From Devosia sp. 66-14 (GTDB lineage: Bacteria > Pseudomonadota > Alphaproteobacteria > Rhizobiales > Devosiaceae), in NCBI GenBank assembly GCA_001899085.1, contig MKVB01000005.1, positions 300,655 to 364,654 on the forward strand: a stretch of DNA of 64,000 bases, read 5' to 3'. The position numbers and the translations under genes are program-made. The notes beneath the pieces were generated by a model. That model was given only the letters and a program-made list of their open reading frames with translations, searched no databases and was not told where the DNA came from. Below, piece after piece: positions 28,701-36,654 of the stretch (within the stretch, counting starts at the first letter, position 1; every line of letters begins with the position of its first letter).

Positions 28701-30447
28701 CATTACCGTGTTCAACTATGGTGGCGGGGCGCAGCCGGGGCCGATCGAGGTCAAGGACTTCAACGACAAGCCCACGACCTTCAGCGGGGCGGCGTGCGTG
28801 CCTTCGGGCGTCGACCAGTGGCTGTGCACGCGGCCGGCAGCGCTGAACGCGCTGGACAGCTGGACCTTCCAGGCGACCTCGCACGTCAATCCGAACAGCG
28901 TGACGCTGGCGGATTGCAGCGTGGTCAACACGGTGCTGATCACCAACCCGGCGTCGGGCGATCCCGGCTATCTGGCGCAGGCATCGCAGAAGGTGCCGCA
29001 GCTGTTCATCAATCTCGGACCGGGACCGGTGGCAGTGTATTGCGACCCGCCGAGCCTGAAGCTGGAGAAGTCAGCGGTTACGACCGTGAAGGCGGGCGAC
29101 GGCTATGATGCCACATTCACCGTGCGCGCGACCTCGACCGGGCCGGATCCCTATATCGGGACGGTCGAACTCGAGGAGCTGCTGCCGGACGGCACCAGCT
29201 TCGTGTCGAGCAACTGGGCGTGCGTGCCCACAACCGGCAACGACATGCACTGCTCGTCGCCGAGCAAGACCATTCCGGTGGGCAAGTACACGCAGATGAC
29301 GATCGTCATCCACATCCCGGCCGATGTGGCGACCAAGGCCAGCTGCAACGTGGTCAATACGGTGACGGCCGCGATTTCGGCCGAGGTGCTGCACAGCGCC
29401 GAAGGGGTGCAGTACACCGCCTCGGCGGCAGCGCAACTGCCGGCGGAGCTGTGCCGGCCGCAAAGCACGCCAGTACCGCAGCAATGCCCGACGCAGCAGG
29501 TGAAACCTGACGGCAGCTGCTGCGAAGCCGGGCTGCAATGGAACGGCAAGCAGTGTGCCAAGCCCCGTCCGGTGGTGCCCAAGTGCCCCGCCGACAGCCA
29601 TCTGACCGATAACGGTGCGTGTGTCTGCGACAAGGGGAGCCACGGCGACCCCGGTCAATGCGTGCCCAACCAGTCGAGGCCAAGCTGCGACTTCCGCGAC
29701 AGCCGCCTGATCAATGGCGAATGCGTTTGCCAGCCCGGCACGCACGGCAACCCCGGCCAGTGCCGGCCGGATGTGGTGCAACCGCCGAGCTGCCCGGATG
29801 ACAGCCGCCTGCGTCGTGGAGAATGCGTCTGCCTGCAGGGCACACACGGCCAGCCCGGCAACTGCCGGCCGGACGTGGTGCAACCGCCGAGCTGTCCGGA
29901 CGACAGCCGGCTGCGTCGTGGAGAATGTGTCTGCCTGCCGAACACGCATGGCACGCCGGGCAATTGCCGGCCCGACGTGGCGCAGCCGCCAAGCTGCCCG
30001 GATGACAGCCGGCTGCGTGGCGGGCAATGCGTCTGCCTGCCGAACACGCATGGCACGCCGGGTAAATGCCGGCCGGATGTGGTCGAACAGCCAAGCTGCC
30101 CCGATGACAGCCGCCTGCGCGGCGGAGCCTGCGTCTGTCTGCCGAATACGCATGGTACGCCGGGCAACTGCCGGCCCGACGTGGTCGAACAGCCAAGCTG
30201 CCCCGATGACAGCCGCCTGCGCGGCGGAGCCTGCGTCTGCCGGCCGCCGCTGCAGGGGGTGCCCGGGCAATGCGCGCCGCCGGCGGTCACCGAGCTGCCC
30301 GGCTGCCCGGACGACAGCCACTTCGACAAGCGTCGGAACGCCTGCGTCTGCAATCGGGGCCTGCAAGGTGAGCCCGGCCGGTGCACCGCCCCGACGCTCG
30401 ACCTGCAGCCGCTGCGGCCGGGACTGAAGGTCCCGAGCATCAACTGA
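25732..30447 (+). CDS. Giant secreted protein: propeller-like domain, five DUF11-like domains, Cys-rich repeats
   Basis: 1571 residues, start supported by GAGGAGAGG just upstream. A signal peptide ends near residue 34 (LAFIPTSFTLA). Residues about 35-510 look like an NHL/SMP-30-type beta propeller (GSIWKVDGSTGEISLF, LIYRLAADG). A Pro-rich linker (about 515-535) follows, then five DUF11-like beta-sandwich domains starting near 536, 683, 826, 967 and 1109 (each opens like LTLEKWA/LNIQKTA and holds ENTG/NLGPDP), with many cysteines. From residue 1284 nine Cys-rich units of 34-35 residues (CPDDSRLR-x-G-x-CVC) run to the end. No sortase, lipobox or autotransporter signal is visible. Probably a surface or periplasmic structural/adhesive protein; function unknown. 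Confidence 0.85.
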   Translation: MASFCGLRTTRDQFVGALVATVLAFIPTSFTLAADEAIFAPGEPVVTGFSGVVPPAAPPVSGKALDYTFIDPAGSSMVIQQLQPDGPPTGQLIAAKPVFSASAADVGQTFGVALDDAPEFSGAAAPNIYLAATSAFGLNIVVPDADGKPVRSKRGAPGATFMPGQWGGAGGAEGYPGSIWKVDGSTGEISLFTTIAANSGAGLGNLVYDPASAQFFVSDLDTGLIYRLAADGIIIDTFDHGVAGRPTHGLAPVADDGSEMAVTDPAFNSEDPQTWGFTQPERKVYGLAVNGGRLFYAVGQAVWSVRINADGSFGTARWELDITGLPSNSEIASIAFDPQGRMILAQRGPQAGSYDYSVFAEARRSSVVRYEREFPDDPATPGTWVETPDSYAIGMAPDGLGAAGGIALGPDFDTETGTFSGACDAYLWSTGDALRDNGNVDAPLAGPTQVHGLQGNSRALVRPQNDPPTLSFFADYDGNTADDQAAAEGHVGAVAIWQRCENAPESYVPPPVLPPPGYVPPSFGPPHEETGEPGAYGNLTLEKWAKPFFCADAGADWLCHFTIRVENTGMVPYWGPVVIDDHLPAGNPGASMSFWPQPPWSCASTGPTAYQCVAGPVLLYPGDGVVLHEVVTLPKALVNYCSIANVAGLNWGWGGDADPSDDFGVGIAGIKAPGCVPAAGTDLLLDKIAAPNCVDAGANWNCSYGVLVQNAGPGNFSGPISVTDTLGVNAPATVVGPWGCVQAGPVLTCNILAPPVNVPPGWASGFVVTAHVPKNVGPPLCDLDNKANINAPAAGSPMNQVAGNDHDAVTDHIPDPACLVAQPQTDLEMQKTALGCSPYFYGVNGYLCKWQMTLTNLGPDPYAGPLSFVDNSAGVTANELTFLYPFCTGTAVVTCTLPGVGLAPGVPVAIPFHTFIPDGPAVCSVTNNLSILVPNPGSPQNPAGNDSATVGQALPNPACFAPGAPKLNIQKTATGCASDPASSDWLCDFDITVFNYGGGAQPGPIEVKDFNDKPTTFSGAACVPSGVDQWLCTRPAALNALDSWTFQATSHVNPNSVTLADCSVVNTVLITNPASGDPGYLAQASQKVPQLFINLGPGPVAVYCDPPSLKLEKSAVTTVKAGDGYDATFTVRATSTGPDPYIGTVELEELLPDGTSFVSSNWACVPTTGNDMHCSSPSKTIPVGKYTQMTIVIHIPADVATKASCNVVNTVTAAISAEVLHSAEGVQYTASAAAQLPAELCRPQSTPVPQQCPTQQVKPDGSCCEAGLQWNGKQCAKPRPVVPKCPADSHLTDNGACVCDKGSHGDPGQCVPNQSRPSCDFRDSRLINGECVCQPGTHGNPGQCRPDVVQPPSCPDDSRLRRGECVCLQGTHGQPGNCRPDVVQPPSCPDDSRLRRGECVCLPNTHGTPGNCRPDVAQPPSCPDDSRLRGGQCVCLPNTHGTPGKCRPDVVEQPSCPDDSRLRGGACVCLPNTHGTPGNCRPDVVEQPSCPDDSRLRGGACVCRPPLQGVPGQCAPPAVTELPGCPDDSHFDKRRNACVCNRGLQGEPGRCTAPTLDLQPLRPGLKVPSIN
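29581..30393 (+). repeat. Tandem 102-105-bp coding repeat (nine units)
   Basis: Units begin at 29581, 29683, 29788, 29890, 29992, 30094, 30196 and 30301, with a related half-unit just before the first (around 29500). Each encodes a module with Cys at fixed places (SCPDDSRLR-G-CVC-HG-PG-C). Units starting at 30094 and 30196 share a DNA block of more than 50 identical bases, so expansion is recent. Confidence 0.85.
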
Positions 30448-30452
30448 AGCGA

Positions 30453-30483
30453 GGGGGCCGCGCACCGACGGTGCGTGGCCCCC
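30453..30483. terminator. Strong bidirectional terminator
   Basis: A 13-bp stem with one mismatch, GGGGGCC-G-CGCACC, a GAC loop and GGTGCG-T-GGCCCCC, fills the 41-base gap between two convergent genes. Confidence 0.75.
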
Positions 30484-30488
30484 AAACC

Positions 30489-31394
30489 CTATTGCAGGTG
30501 CGGCTTGCGCAGGAAGCTGTTGCGGTCGGCGGATTTGATGCGCACCCAGGTGTCGCGCCCATCGCGCACGACGCGCATCGGAAACTCGGCGCCGACCGGG
30601 CCGGCGCTCCAGACCTTCCTATAGAAATCTGCAAGGCTTTCGACCTCGCCGTCGCGGACGTCGGAGATCACGTCGCCCTGGCGCAGGCCGGCCTTGGCGG
30701 CCGGGCCGCCGTCGGCGACGCTCATCACCACCACCTCGCCGTCGCTCTCGGCGGAGAACACCCCGAGCCAGGGCCGCGGCGGACGGTTCGCTTCGCCGCG
30801 GGTGAGGAGGTCGTCGAGGATGGGGCGCAGCAGGTCGATCGGGACGACCATGTTGATGTCGGCGGTTTCACCGGCCCGCATCATCTGCAGGCGGAGCGAG
30901 CCGACACCGAGCAGCGTGCCGTCGGCGCCGATCAGCGCAGCGCCTCCCCAGGACGGATGCGCCGGGGCAGTGAAGATCGCCTCGTCGAGCAGGTATTCCC
31001 AGTAGCCGGCGAATTCCTGCTTGGCGACGATGGTGGCACGGATGGAGCGGCCGGTGCCGTCGGCAAAGACGACGGCATCGCCGAGCCGGGCGTCGGCGGA
31101 GCTGCCCAGCTCGAGCGCCGGCAGGTCGAGCGACCCGAGCGCCTGCACCAGGCCGAAGCCGGTTTCCTGATCATAGGCGAGCGCGTGCGCGGCGACGACC
31201 CGGCCGTCATGCGTAGTTATCCACACCTCTTCTGCCTCGGTGATCAGATAGCCGATGGTGAGCACCAGCCCGCTCTCGCGAATGACGACGCCGCTGCCTT
31301 CGCGCAGGGTGCCCAGCGCTGCGGCGGTAAAGGCATCGTCGGGAATTGTTGATCGGACGGCCACGACTGACCGCAAGGTCGGATCGATATCCAT
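30489..31394 (-). CDS. HtrA-like trypsin-fold protein with PDZ domain, catalytic triad lost
   Basis: 301 residues from the ATG at 31394, preceded by AGGA. The N-terminal half follows HtrA/DegP proteases (GSGVVIRESGLVLT near 33-46), but the three catalytic positions are changed: His to Y49 (TIGYL for TNNHV), Asp to G79 (DQETGFGL for D-x3-D-A) and Ser to W149 (PSWGGA for GNSGG). A PDZ domain is intact at about 208-298 (RPWLGVFSAE, GPAAKAGLRQGDVI). There is no signal peptide or membrane anchor, so it seems cytoplasmic. It probably binds peptides or proteins without cutting them. It is convergent with the giant secreted protein gene and is transcribed alone. Confidence 0.8.
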   Translation of the reverse strand: MDIDPTLRSVVAVRSTIPDDAFTAAALGTLREGSGVVIRESGLVLTIGYLITEAEEVWITTHDGRVVAAHALAYDQETGFGLVQALGSLDLPALELGSSADARLGDAVVFADGTGRSIRATIVAKQEFAGYWEYLLDEAIFTAPAHPSWGGAALIGADGTLLGVGSLRLQMMRAGETADINMVVPIDLLRPILDDLLTRGEANRPPRPWLGVFSAESDGEVVVMSVADGGPAAKAGLRQGDVISDVRDGEVESLADFYRKVWSAGPVGAEFPMRVVRDGRDTWVRIKSADRNSFLRKPHLQ

Positions 31395-31631
31395 GCTCTT
31401 GTCCTGATGTTGCGGAGGGGAACGCGACCCGGTCGGCACGCGATACCCGCACCAAGGTAGGCACTGCGGCATGGGCTCGCAAGACCCTCGGCCGAGCGAA
31501 CCCTGAGGTACGTGTTGCGGCAGGACGATTTCTGTTCAATGCTGCACAGGTCAACATCAATAAGGCGGACGCCACGAGCCGCCAACGAGCCGTGACTAGG
31601 AGAGACTGCCCAACGAGGAGGAGAATCCAGC

Positions 31632-33038
31632 ATGACTATCAAGAAGTTGAGCCGTCGCGACGTCCTGAGGGGGACCGTTGCTACCGGCGCCGGACTGATT
31701 GCCGCGGGGAGCGGACTTCCGGTTTTCGCGCAGGACGCTGCGCCCAAGCCCGACGAGGCGCTGCCGGTCGGCGGTTCGGGAAAACTCACCGTCATCCACC
31801 GCACCGAGTATTTCGAAGCGGCGCAGACGGCGTTCCGCGACACCGTACAGTCGTTTGCCGACAAGAAGGGCGTGCAGCTCGACATCTCGACCACCAACCC
31901 TGAGTCCTTCGGCGACTTCATGGGCAAGATGACGGCGGCGGTCAAGGCCGGCAACCCGCCGGATTTCGCCTATACGTCCAACGTCTCGATCTCGCAGCTG
32001 CACCTGCTCGATCTGGTCGAGGACATGACCGATGTGGTCGACGAGGCGGTCAAGCTCTACGGCGAGATCATGCCGGGCCTCAATGCCGCCAAGACAGCGC
32101 AGATCGACGGCAAGTGGTGGGCGGTGCCGCTGATCGGCACCACCACGGGCTATTACGCCCGCGGCGACAAGCTGAAGGAAAAGGGCATCGACCCGGCCTC
32201 GCTCAAGACCATCGTCGATCGCCGTGAAGCGGCGCTCGCCATTTCGGGCCCCGATTTCTACGGCTGGGGCTTTACCCCGAACCAATCCGGCGACGGCTTC
32301 GGCTTCCTGATTTCGGTGGTGCAGGCCTATGGCGGCTCGTTCACCGACCAGACCGGACAGGTGGTCAAGTTCAACTCGCCGGAAACCGTGCAGGCGTTCG
32401 AATTCCTCCGCGAAACCTACGACCGCAACGGCAAGTATGCCGCCATGCTGCCGCCGGGGATCGAGAGCTGGAACGACACCGGCAACAACGAGGCCTATCT
32501 CGCCGGGCAGATCGGGTTCACGCAGAACGCCTTCTCGATCTACGCCCAGAGTAAGCGCGACAACAACCCGGTCTATCCCAATACCCTGCTGCTGCGGGCG
32601 CCGACGGCGATCAACGGCGACAGCCGCGACGGCGGCAATGTCGGCGGCTGGATGACCGTGTTCAAGGGGGCGCCAAACGCGGCGCTGGCCAAGAAGCTGG
32701 CGCTCGACCTGCTCGATCCGACGAACTTCAACAAGATCGCCTCGTTGGGCAGCGTGCTGTTCACGCCGGCCTATGCAAACCTGTGGACCGACGAGCTGAT
32801 GTCGGCCGAACCGAACCTCAAGACCATCAAGGAGGCGGTCAGCGTCACCGATCCGTTCCTCGGCCAGTCGTGGCCGGCGAACCCCAATGCCGGCGTCGAT
32901 GCCATCCGCGCCCAAGGCGTGCTGGAGCAATCGGTCGGCAACGTCATCTCGGGCCGCATGTCGCCCGCCGATGCGGTGAAGGACGCGCACCAGAAGATGG
33001 TGGACCTGTTCGAAGAAGGCGGGATCATGCAGCCCTGA
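31632..33038 (+). CDS. ABC transporter substrate-binding protein, Tat-exported
   Basis: 468 residues, start supported by GAGGAGGAG. The signal peptide has a twin-arginine motif (SRRDVLRG) before a Gly/Ala core ending near FAQD (about 35), so it is probably exported folded. The mature part is a family 1 extracellular solute-binding protein of the sugar group (FTPNQSGDGFGFLISVVQAYGGSF, GQIGFTQNAFSIY). It feeds the fused permease encoded downstream. The ligand is likely a sugar, sugar acid or oligosaccharide, given the enolase-superfamily dehydratase next door. Confidence 0.9.
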   Translation: MTIKKLSRRDVLRGTVATGAGLIAAGSGLPVFAQDAAPKPDEALPVGGSGKLTVIHRTEYFEAAQTAFRDTVQSFADKKGVQLDISTTNPESFGDFMGKMTAAVKAGNPPDFAYTSNVSISQLHLLDLVEDMTDVVDEAVKLYGEIMPGLNAAKTAQIDGKWWAVPLIGTTTGYYARGDKLKEKGIDPASLKTIVDRREAALAISGPDFYGWGFTPNQSGDGFGFLISVVQAYGGSFTDQTGQVVKFNSPETVQAFEFLRETYDRNGKYAAMLPPGIESWNDTGNNEAYLAGQIGFTQNAFSIYAQSKRDNNPVYPNTLLLRAPTAINGDSRDGGNVGGWMTVFKGAPNAALAKKLALDLLDPTNFNKIASLGSVLFTPAYANLWTDELMSAEPNLKTIKEAVSVTDPFLGQSWPANPNAGVDAIRAQGVLEQSVGNVISGRMSPADAVKDAHQKMVDLFEEGGIMQP

Positions 33039-33055
33039 GGCTGCACTGCTTCCGG

Positions 33056-33082
33056 CCGGAGGGCTGCAGCGCTGCCCTCCGG
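33056..33082 (+). terminator. Stem-loop between binding-protein and permease genes
   Basis: A perfect 9-bp stem, CCGGAGGGC with its complement, around a nine-base loop, 17 bases after the binding-protein stop. No T-run follows. It probably stabilises the upstream message or partly attenuates readthrough. Confidence 0.5.
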
Positions 33083-33180
33083 TCCCCCGATGCGCGGCCG
33101 GGACCGTCACATTGTGACACCCGGCAGCGCCCAACTCCTGCACCTCGACCCGGGGTGCTCAGCTGGAAGGAGGCTTGACC

Positions 33181-35136
33181 TTGGACAAGCGCATCAGTCT
33201 CGACATGCCGGTCGGCGCCGCCACCACCGCCGTACGTCCGCGTTTCAAGCTCAAGAACATCCTCGGCCGCGACTGGCGGATCGCCTATCTGTTCGTGCTG
33301 CCCATGGTGCTGCTGATGGCGGGGCTGATCTTCTGGCCGTTCATCAGCGCCATCCTGATGTCGATGACGACATTCAACTTCAACACCGGCGAGACGGTGC
33401 AGGTGGGCCTCAGGAATTATCAGCGGCTCTACACCAACTCCGACTACCTGCTGTCGCTGTCCAACACGATCAACTTCACCTTCTGGTCGCTCAGCATCAA
33501 GTTCGTCACCGGCATGACGATCGCCATGATCCTCCACTCCAAGTTGCCGTGGCGCAACCTGATGTCGGCGATCATGCTGCTGCCCTGGATCGTGCCCGAG
33601 ATCGTCACGGCGTTGGCCTGGAAATCGATCTACGACCCGCTGTTCGGTGGCCTCAACCCCATCCTGCAGGGCGCCGGCCTTATCAACAAGCCGCTGGGCT
33701 GGCTGTCGGATTCGAACCTGGCACTGGGCAGCGTCATCGCGGTGAACGTCTGGAAGGGCATCCCGTTCTTCACGCTGCTGCTGCTAGCGGGCCTCAAGGC
33801 GATCGATACCGAACTCTATGAATCGGCCGAGGTCGACGGCGCCAATGCGGTGCAGCGCTTCCGCTACATCACCCTGCCGGGCATGCGCTACGTCATCCTG
33901 GTGGTGCTGCTCCTGAGCTTCATTTCCACCTTCAACCAGTTCGGGCTGATCTTCCTGATGACCGGCGGGGGCCCAAGCGGCGCGACGCGGCTCTATTCGA
34001 TCCTCGCCTATGAGAAGGCGATCGGCTCCCTGCAGTACGGCCCGGGCAGCGCCATTGCGCTCTCGGTGGCGCCGCTCATGGCGTTCCTCATCTACCTGCT
34101 CTCCAAATACATGCGGCATGACGAGCGCGCCGCGGGCGTGCAGAAGAAGGGGCTCGGCATCGGCAAGTTCTTCGGCGGGTTGTTCAGCTTCGTGCTCGAC
34201 ATCTTCTTCTGGCCGTTCGACATGCTGAACCGCGGCATCGAGGTGGTGGGCCGGGCGCTGCGCAAGCGCATGACCGGCTCGAGCGAGAAGCCGGTGTTCA
34301 AGCCGCAGGGCCGGGAACGCATGGGGATCGGCATCCGCATCCTGATCCTCTTGCCGATCATGGCGTTCGTCCTGTTCCCGTTCTACTGGGTGCTGATCAC
34401 CTCGTTCAAAACGACGACGCAGATCAGCCAGCGCCAGTCGATCTTCTGGCCGGATCCGCCGACGCTCAACCAGTATCAGGAGCTGATCTTCGGCTCGCCA
34501 TTCCTGCACTGGCTGGGTAACTCGATCCTCGTCGCGGCGTTGAGCACGGTCATTTCGGTGGCGATCGCGGCGCTCGCCGCCTATGCGCTGACCCGGCTCA
34601 AATTCCTCGGCGCCGGATTGCTCACCACCGCGATCCTCATCACCTACCTGCTGCCGGGCACGCTGATCTTCATCCCGCTCTACCAGACGCTGAGCGACCT
34701 GGGACTGATCAACAGCTACGGCGCCCTGCTGACCACCTACCCGACCTTCCTCGTCCCCTTCGCCACCTGGGTGCTGATCGGCTACTTCCGCTCGATCCCG
34801 GTGGAACTCGAAGAGGCGGCGATGATCGACGGCGCGAGCCGGCTCTACGCCTTCATCCGCATCACCCTGCCGCTGGCGGCGCCGGCCCTGCTGTCGGTGG
34901 CGCTGTTCGCCTTCACCAATGCGTGGAACGAGTTCCTGTTCGCCTTCGTGTTCATCACCTCGGAATCGCTGAGGACACTGCCGATCGGCCTGCAATCGAT
35001 GGTGGTGGGAGACATCCTGCCCTGGGGCGAACTGATGGCGGCCTCGCTGCTGACGGCGATCCCGGTGGCGGTGCTCTACATGTACGCCCAGCGCTTTCTC
35101 GTGGGCGGGCTGACCGTCGGGGCGGTGAAGGGGTAG
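33181..35136 (+). CDS. Fused double ABC permease (MalF-MalG fusion)
   Basis: 651 residues from a TTG at 33181. GGAGG lies seven bases before it, whereas the in-frame TTG at 33175 is only one base away. Two complete permease domains lie in one chain: residues about 30-310 with EAA loop YESAEVDGANAVQRFRYITLPG, and about 385-651 with EAA loop LEEAAMIDGASRLYAFIRITLPL. A 70-residue linker (about 315-385) holds a hydrophobic/amphipathic stretch (FFGGLFSFVLDIFFWPFDML). The usual importer has two separate genes. The reading frame is intact through the junction. No ATPase gene adjoins it, so it must borrow one. Confidence 0.93.
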   Translation: MDKRISLDMPVGAATTAVRPRFKLKNILGRDWRIAYLFVLPMVLLMAGLIFWPFISAILMSMTTFNFNTGETVQVGLRNYQRLYTNSDYLLSLSNTINFTFWSLSIKFVTGMTIAMILHSKLPWRNLMSAIMLLPWIVPEIVTALAWKSIYDPLFGGLNPILQGAGLINKPLGWLSDSNLALGSVIAVNVWKGIPFFTLLLLAGLKAIDTELYESAEVDGANAVQRFRYITLPGMRYVILVVLLLSFISTFNQFGLIFLMTGGGPSGATRLYSILAYEKAIGSLQYGPGSAIALSVAPLMAFLIYLLSKYMRHDERAAGVQKKGLGIGKFFGGLFSFVLDIFFWPFDMLNRGIEVVGRALRKRMTGSSEKPVFKPQGRERMGIGIRILILLPIMAFVLFPFYWVLITSFKTTTQISQRQSIFWPDPPTLNQYQELIFGSPFLHWLGNSILVAALSTVISVAIAALAAYALTRLKFLGAGLLTTAILITYLLPGTLIFIPLYQTLSDLGLINSYGALLTTYPTFLVPFATWVLIGYFRSIPVELEEAAMIDGASRLYAFIRITLPLAAPALLSVALFAFTNAWNEFLFAFVFITSESLRTLPIGLQSMVVGDILPWGELMAASLLTAIPVAVLYMYAQRFLVGGLTVGAVKG

Positions 35137-35174
35137 CAGGCGGTGGCCGTGGGTGGGCTAAGCCGAGTCTGCGG

Positions 35175-35330
35175 CCCACCCCACCCAGCTTCGCTAGGCG
35201 GCTGAGCCGCCAAGCTGCGCTGCCCTCCCCATCAAGGGGAGGGAGAACGCCGCACCATCAGTATGCGTCTCCTTCCCCACAGGGCGCTACCGCGTCCCCT
35301 TGTGGGGAGGGATCAAGGGTGGGGGTGGCC
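35175..35330. repeat. Long two-armed intergenic palindrome, copy 4
   Basis: Imperfect arms begin CCCACCCCACCC and end AAGGGTGGGGG, with inner hairpins around CTCCCCATCAAGGGGAG and CCCCTTGTGGGG. It lies between the convergent fused permease and enolase-superfamily genes and may terminate both. Confidence 0.75.
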
Positions 35331-35357
35331 ACATGCTCCGAGCGCAGGGGTCCCCCC

Positions 35358-36512
35358 TCACTCGAACCAGGTCGTCCCCGGATACTGGTGCTGGCGGGCC
35401 ACGGCCTCGTTCAGTTCGAGCCCGATGCCCGGCCGATCGGTCAGCTTGATGCGGCCGTTCTCGATGATCTCGCCACCATCGGTGATGGTCGACCAGTAGT
35501 CGCGGTGGAACCAGTGGAACTCCAGCACCAGGAAGTTCGGCACCGTGGCGCAGACCTGCGCCGAGGCCATGGTGCCGATCGGCGATGAGACGTTGTGCGG
35601 GGCGAACGGGATGGAATAGAGGTCGGCCATCTCGGCGATCTTGCGGCATTCGGAGAGCCCGCCGCATTTCGGGATGTCGGGCATGATGATGTCGAGCGCC
35701 TGCTGCTCGAACACTTTCCGGAAGCCGTGCCGCAGGTAGAGGTTCTCGCCGCCGCAGATCGGCACGCTGGTCGAGCGGGTGATCTCGGCCATGGCGTCGA
35801 TATTCTCGGGCGGGATCGGCTCTTCCAGCCACATCAGCTGCAGATGCTCGAGGTCCTTGGCGAGACGGATGGCGGAATGCTTGTCGAGCCTGGTGTGCAG
35901 GTCGCACGCCACCTCCACTTCCTTGCCGGCGGCCTTCACCACCATCTCGGCCAGCTGCACCATGCGGTCATGCTCCCACTTGTTGGGAGTCATGTTGAAC
36001 CTGTCCTTCTCGTACCAGCCGGTTTCCGAGCCGGTATGGCCATAGGCGCGGATATCGAGGTCGACCTTGAGCGCCGAGAACCCGGCCGCCAGCACCTTGT
36101 CGACCTCGGCCTGCACCTCATCCATGTTCATGCCGGGCGAGACTTCGCAGTCGCAATAGACGCGGATGTCGTCGCGGAACTTGCCGCCCATCAGCTCGTA
36201 GATCGGTACCTTCAGGGCCTTGCCCTTCAGATCCCACAGCGCGATCTCGATACCGGTGAGCGCGGTGATCAGGGCGCCGGCGAAGCCGCCTTCGAACACC
36301 AGGCTGCGGCGGGTTTCCTCGAAGATCGCGTCGATGGCGAAGGGGTCGCGGCCGATCAGGCGCTCCTCCAGTTCCTTGATGATGGCGATGGCCTGGTAGC
36401 CGCCATGCACGCATTCGCCCAGCCCGGTAATGCCGGCGTCGGTCTCGATCCTCACCCACAGATGCATGCAATGGCCGCTCGTCGCCGCCGTCTTCACCGA
36501 AGTGATCTTCAC
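35358..36512 (-). CDS. Enolase-superfamily (mandelate racemase/MLE group) sugar-acid dehydratase-like protein
   Basis: 384 residues. The N-terminal capping domain (1-120) is followed by a TIM barrel with metal ligands D204 (ACDLH), E230 (LEEP) and E256 (GGEN), and H306 (PHN) as likely acid/base. H206 follows the first ligand, as in galactonate/gluconate dehydratases. It likely removes water from a sugar acid to give a 2-keto-3-deoxy acid in the cytoplasm. It lies after a half-length LacI gene on the same strand and near two sugar importers, consistent with growth on an uncommon sugar acid. The exact substrate is not determinable by eye. Confidence 0.88.
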   Translation of the reverse strand: MKITSVKTAATSGHCMHLWVRIETDAGITGLGECVHGGYQAIAIIKELEERLIGRDPFAIDAIFEETRRSLVFEGGFAGALITALTGIEIALWDLKGKALKVPIYELMGGKFRDDIRVYCDCEVSPGMNMDEVQAEVDKVLAAGFSALKVDLDIRAYGHTGSETGWYEKDRFNMTPNKWEHDRMVQLAEMVVKAAGKEVEVACDLHTRLDKHSAIRLAKDLEHLQLMWLEEPIPPENIDAMAEITRSTSVPICGGENLYLRHGFRKVFEQQALDIIMPDIPKCGGLSECRKIAEMADLYSIPFAPHNVSSPIGTMASAQVCATVPNFLVLEFHWFHRDYWSTITDGGEIIENGRIKLTDRPGIGLELNEAVARQHQYPGTTWFE

Positions 36513-36654
36513 GTCGCCTCTCCCTCGCTGTCCTCCACGCTCCTCCGCGTGGACAGGGTCAGGTTACAGGCGACAGGCGCGGTGGCAACCGGCGATCACG
36601 CCGTCGGCGATACGTCGAAAGTCGCAACGAGGTGCGACATGCCCTTGCAGAACG

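Noticed and set aside
29581-30393. CRISPR-like periodicity
   Set aside because: The 102-105-base repeats are in frame, encode Cys-rich modules and have no unique spacers.
36513-36654. Frameshifted remainder of the LacI regulator
   Set aside because: All frames of this 142-base gap were compared with the missing LacI subdomain and none continues it, so it is a deletion, not a simple frameshift.
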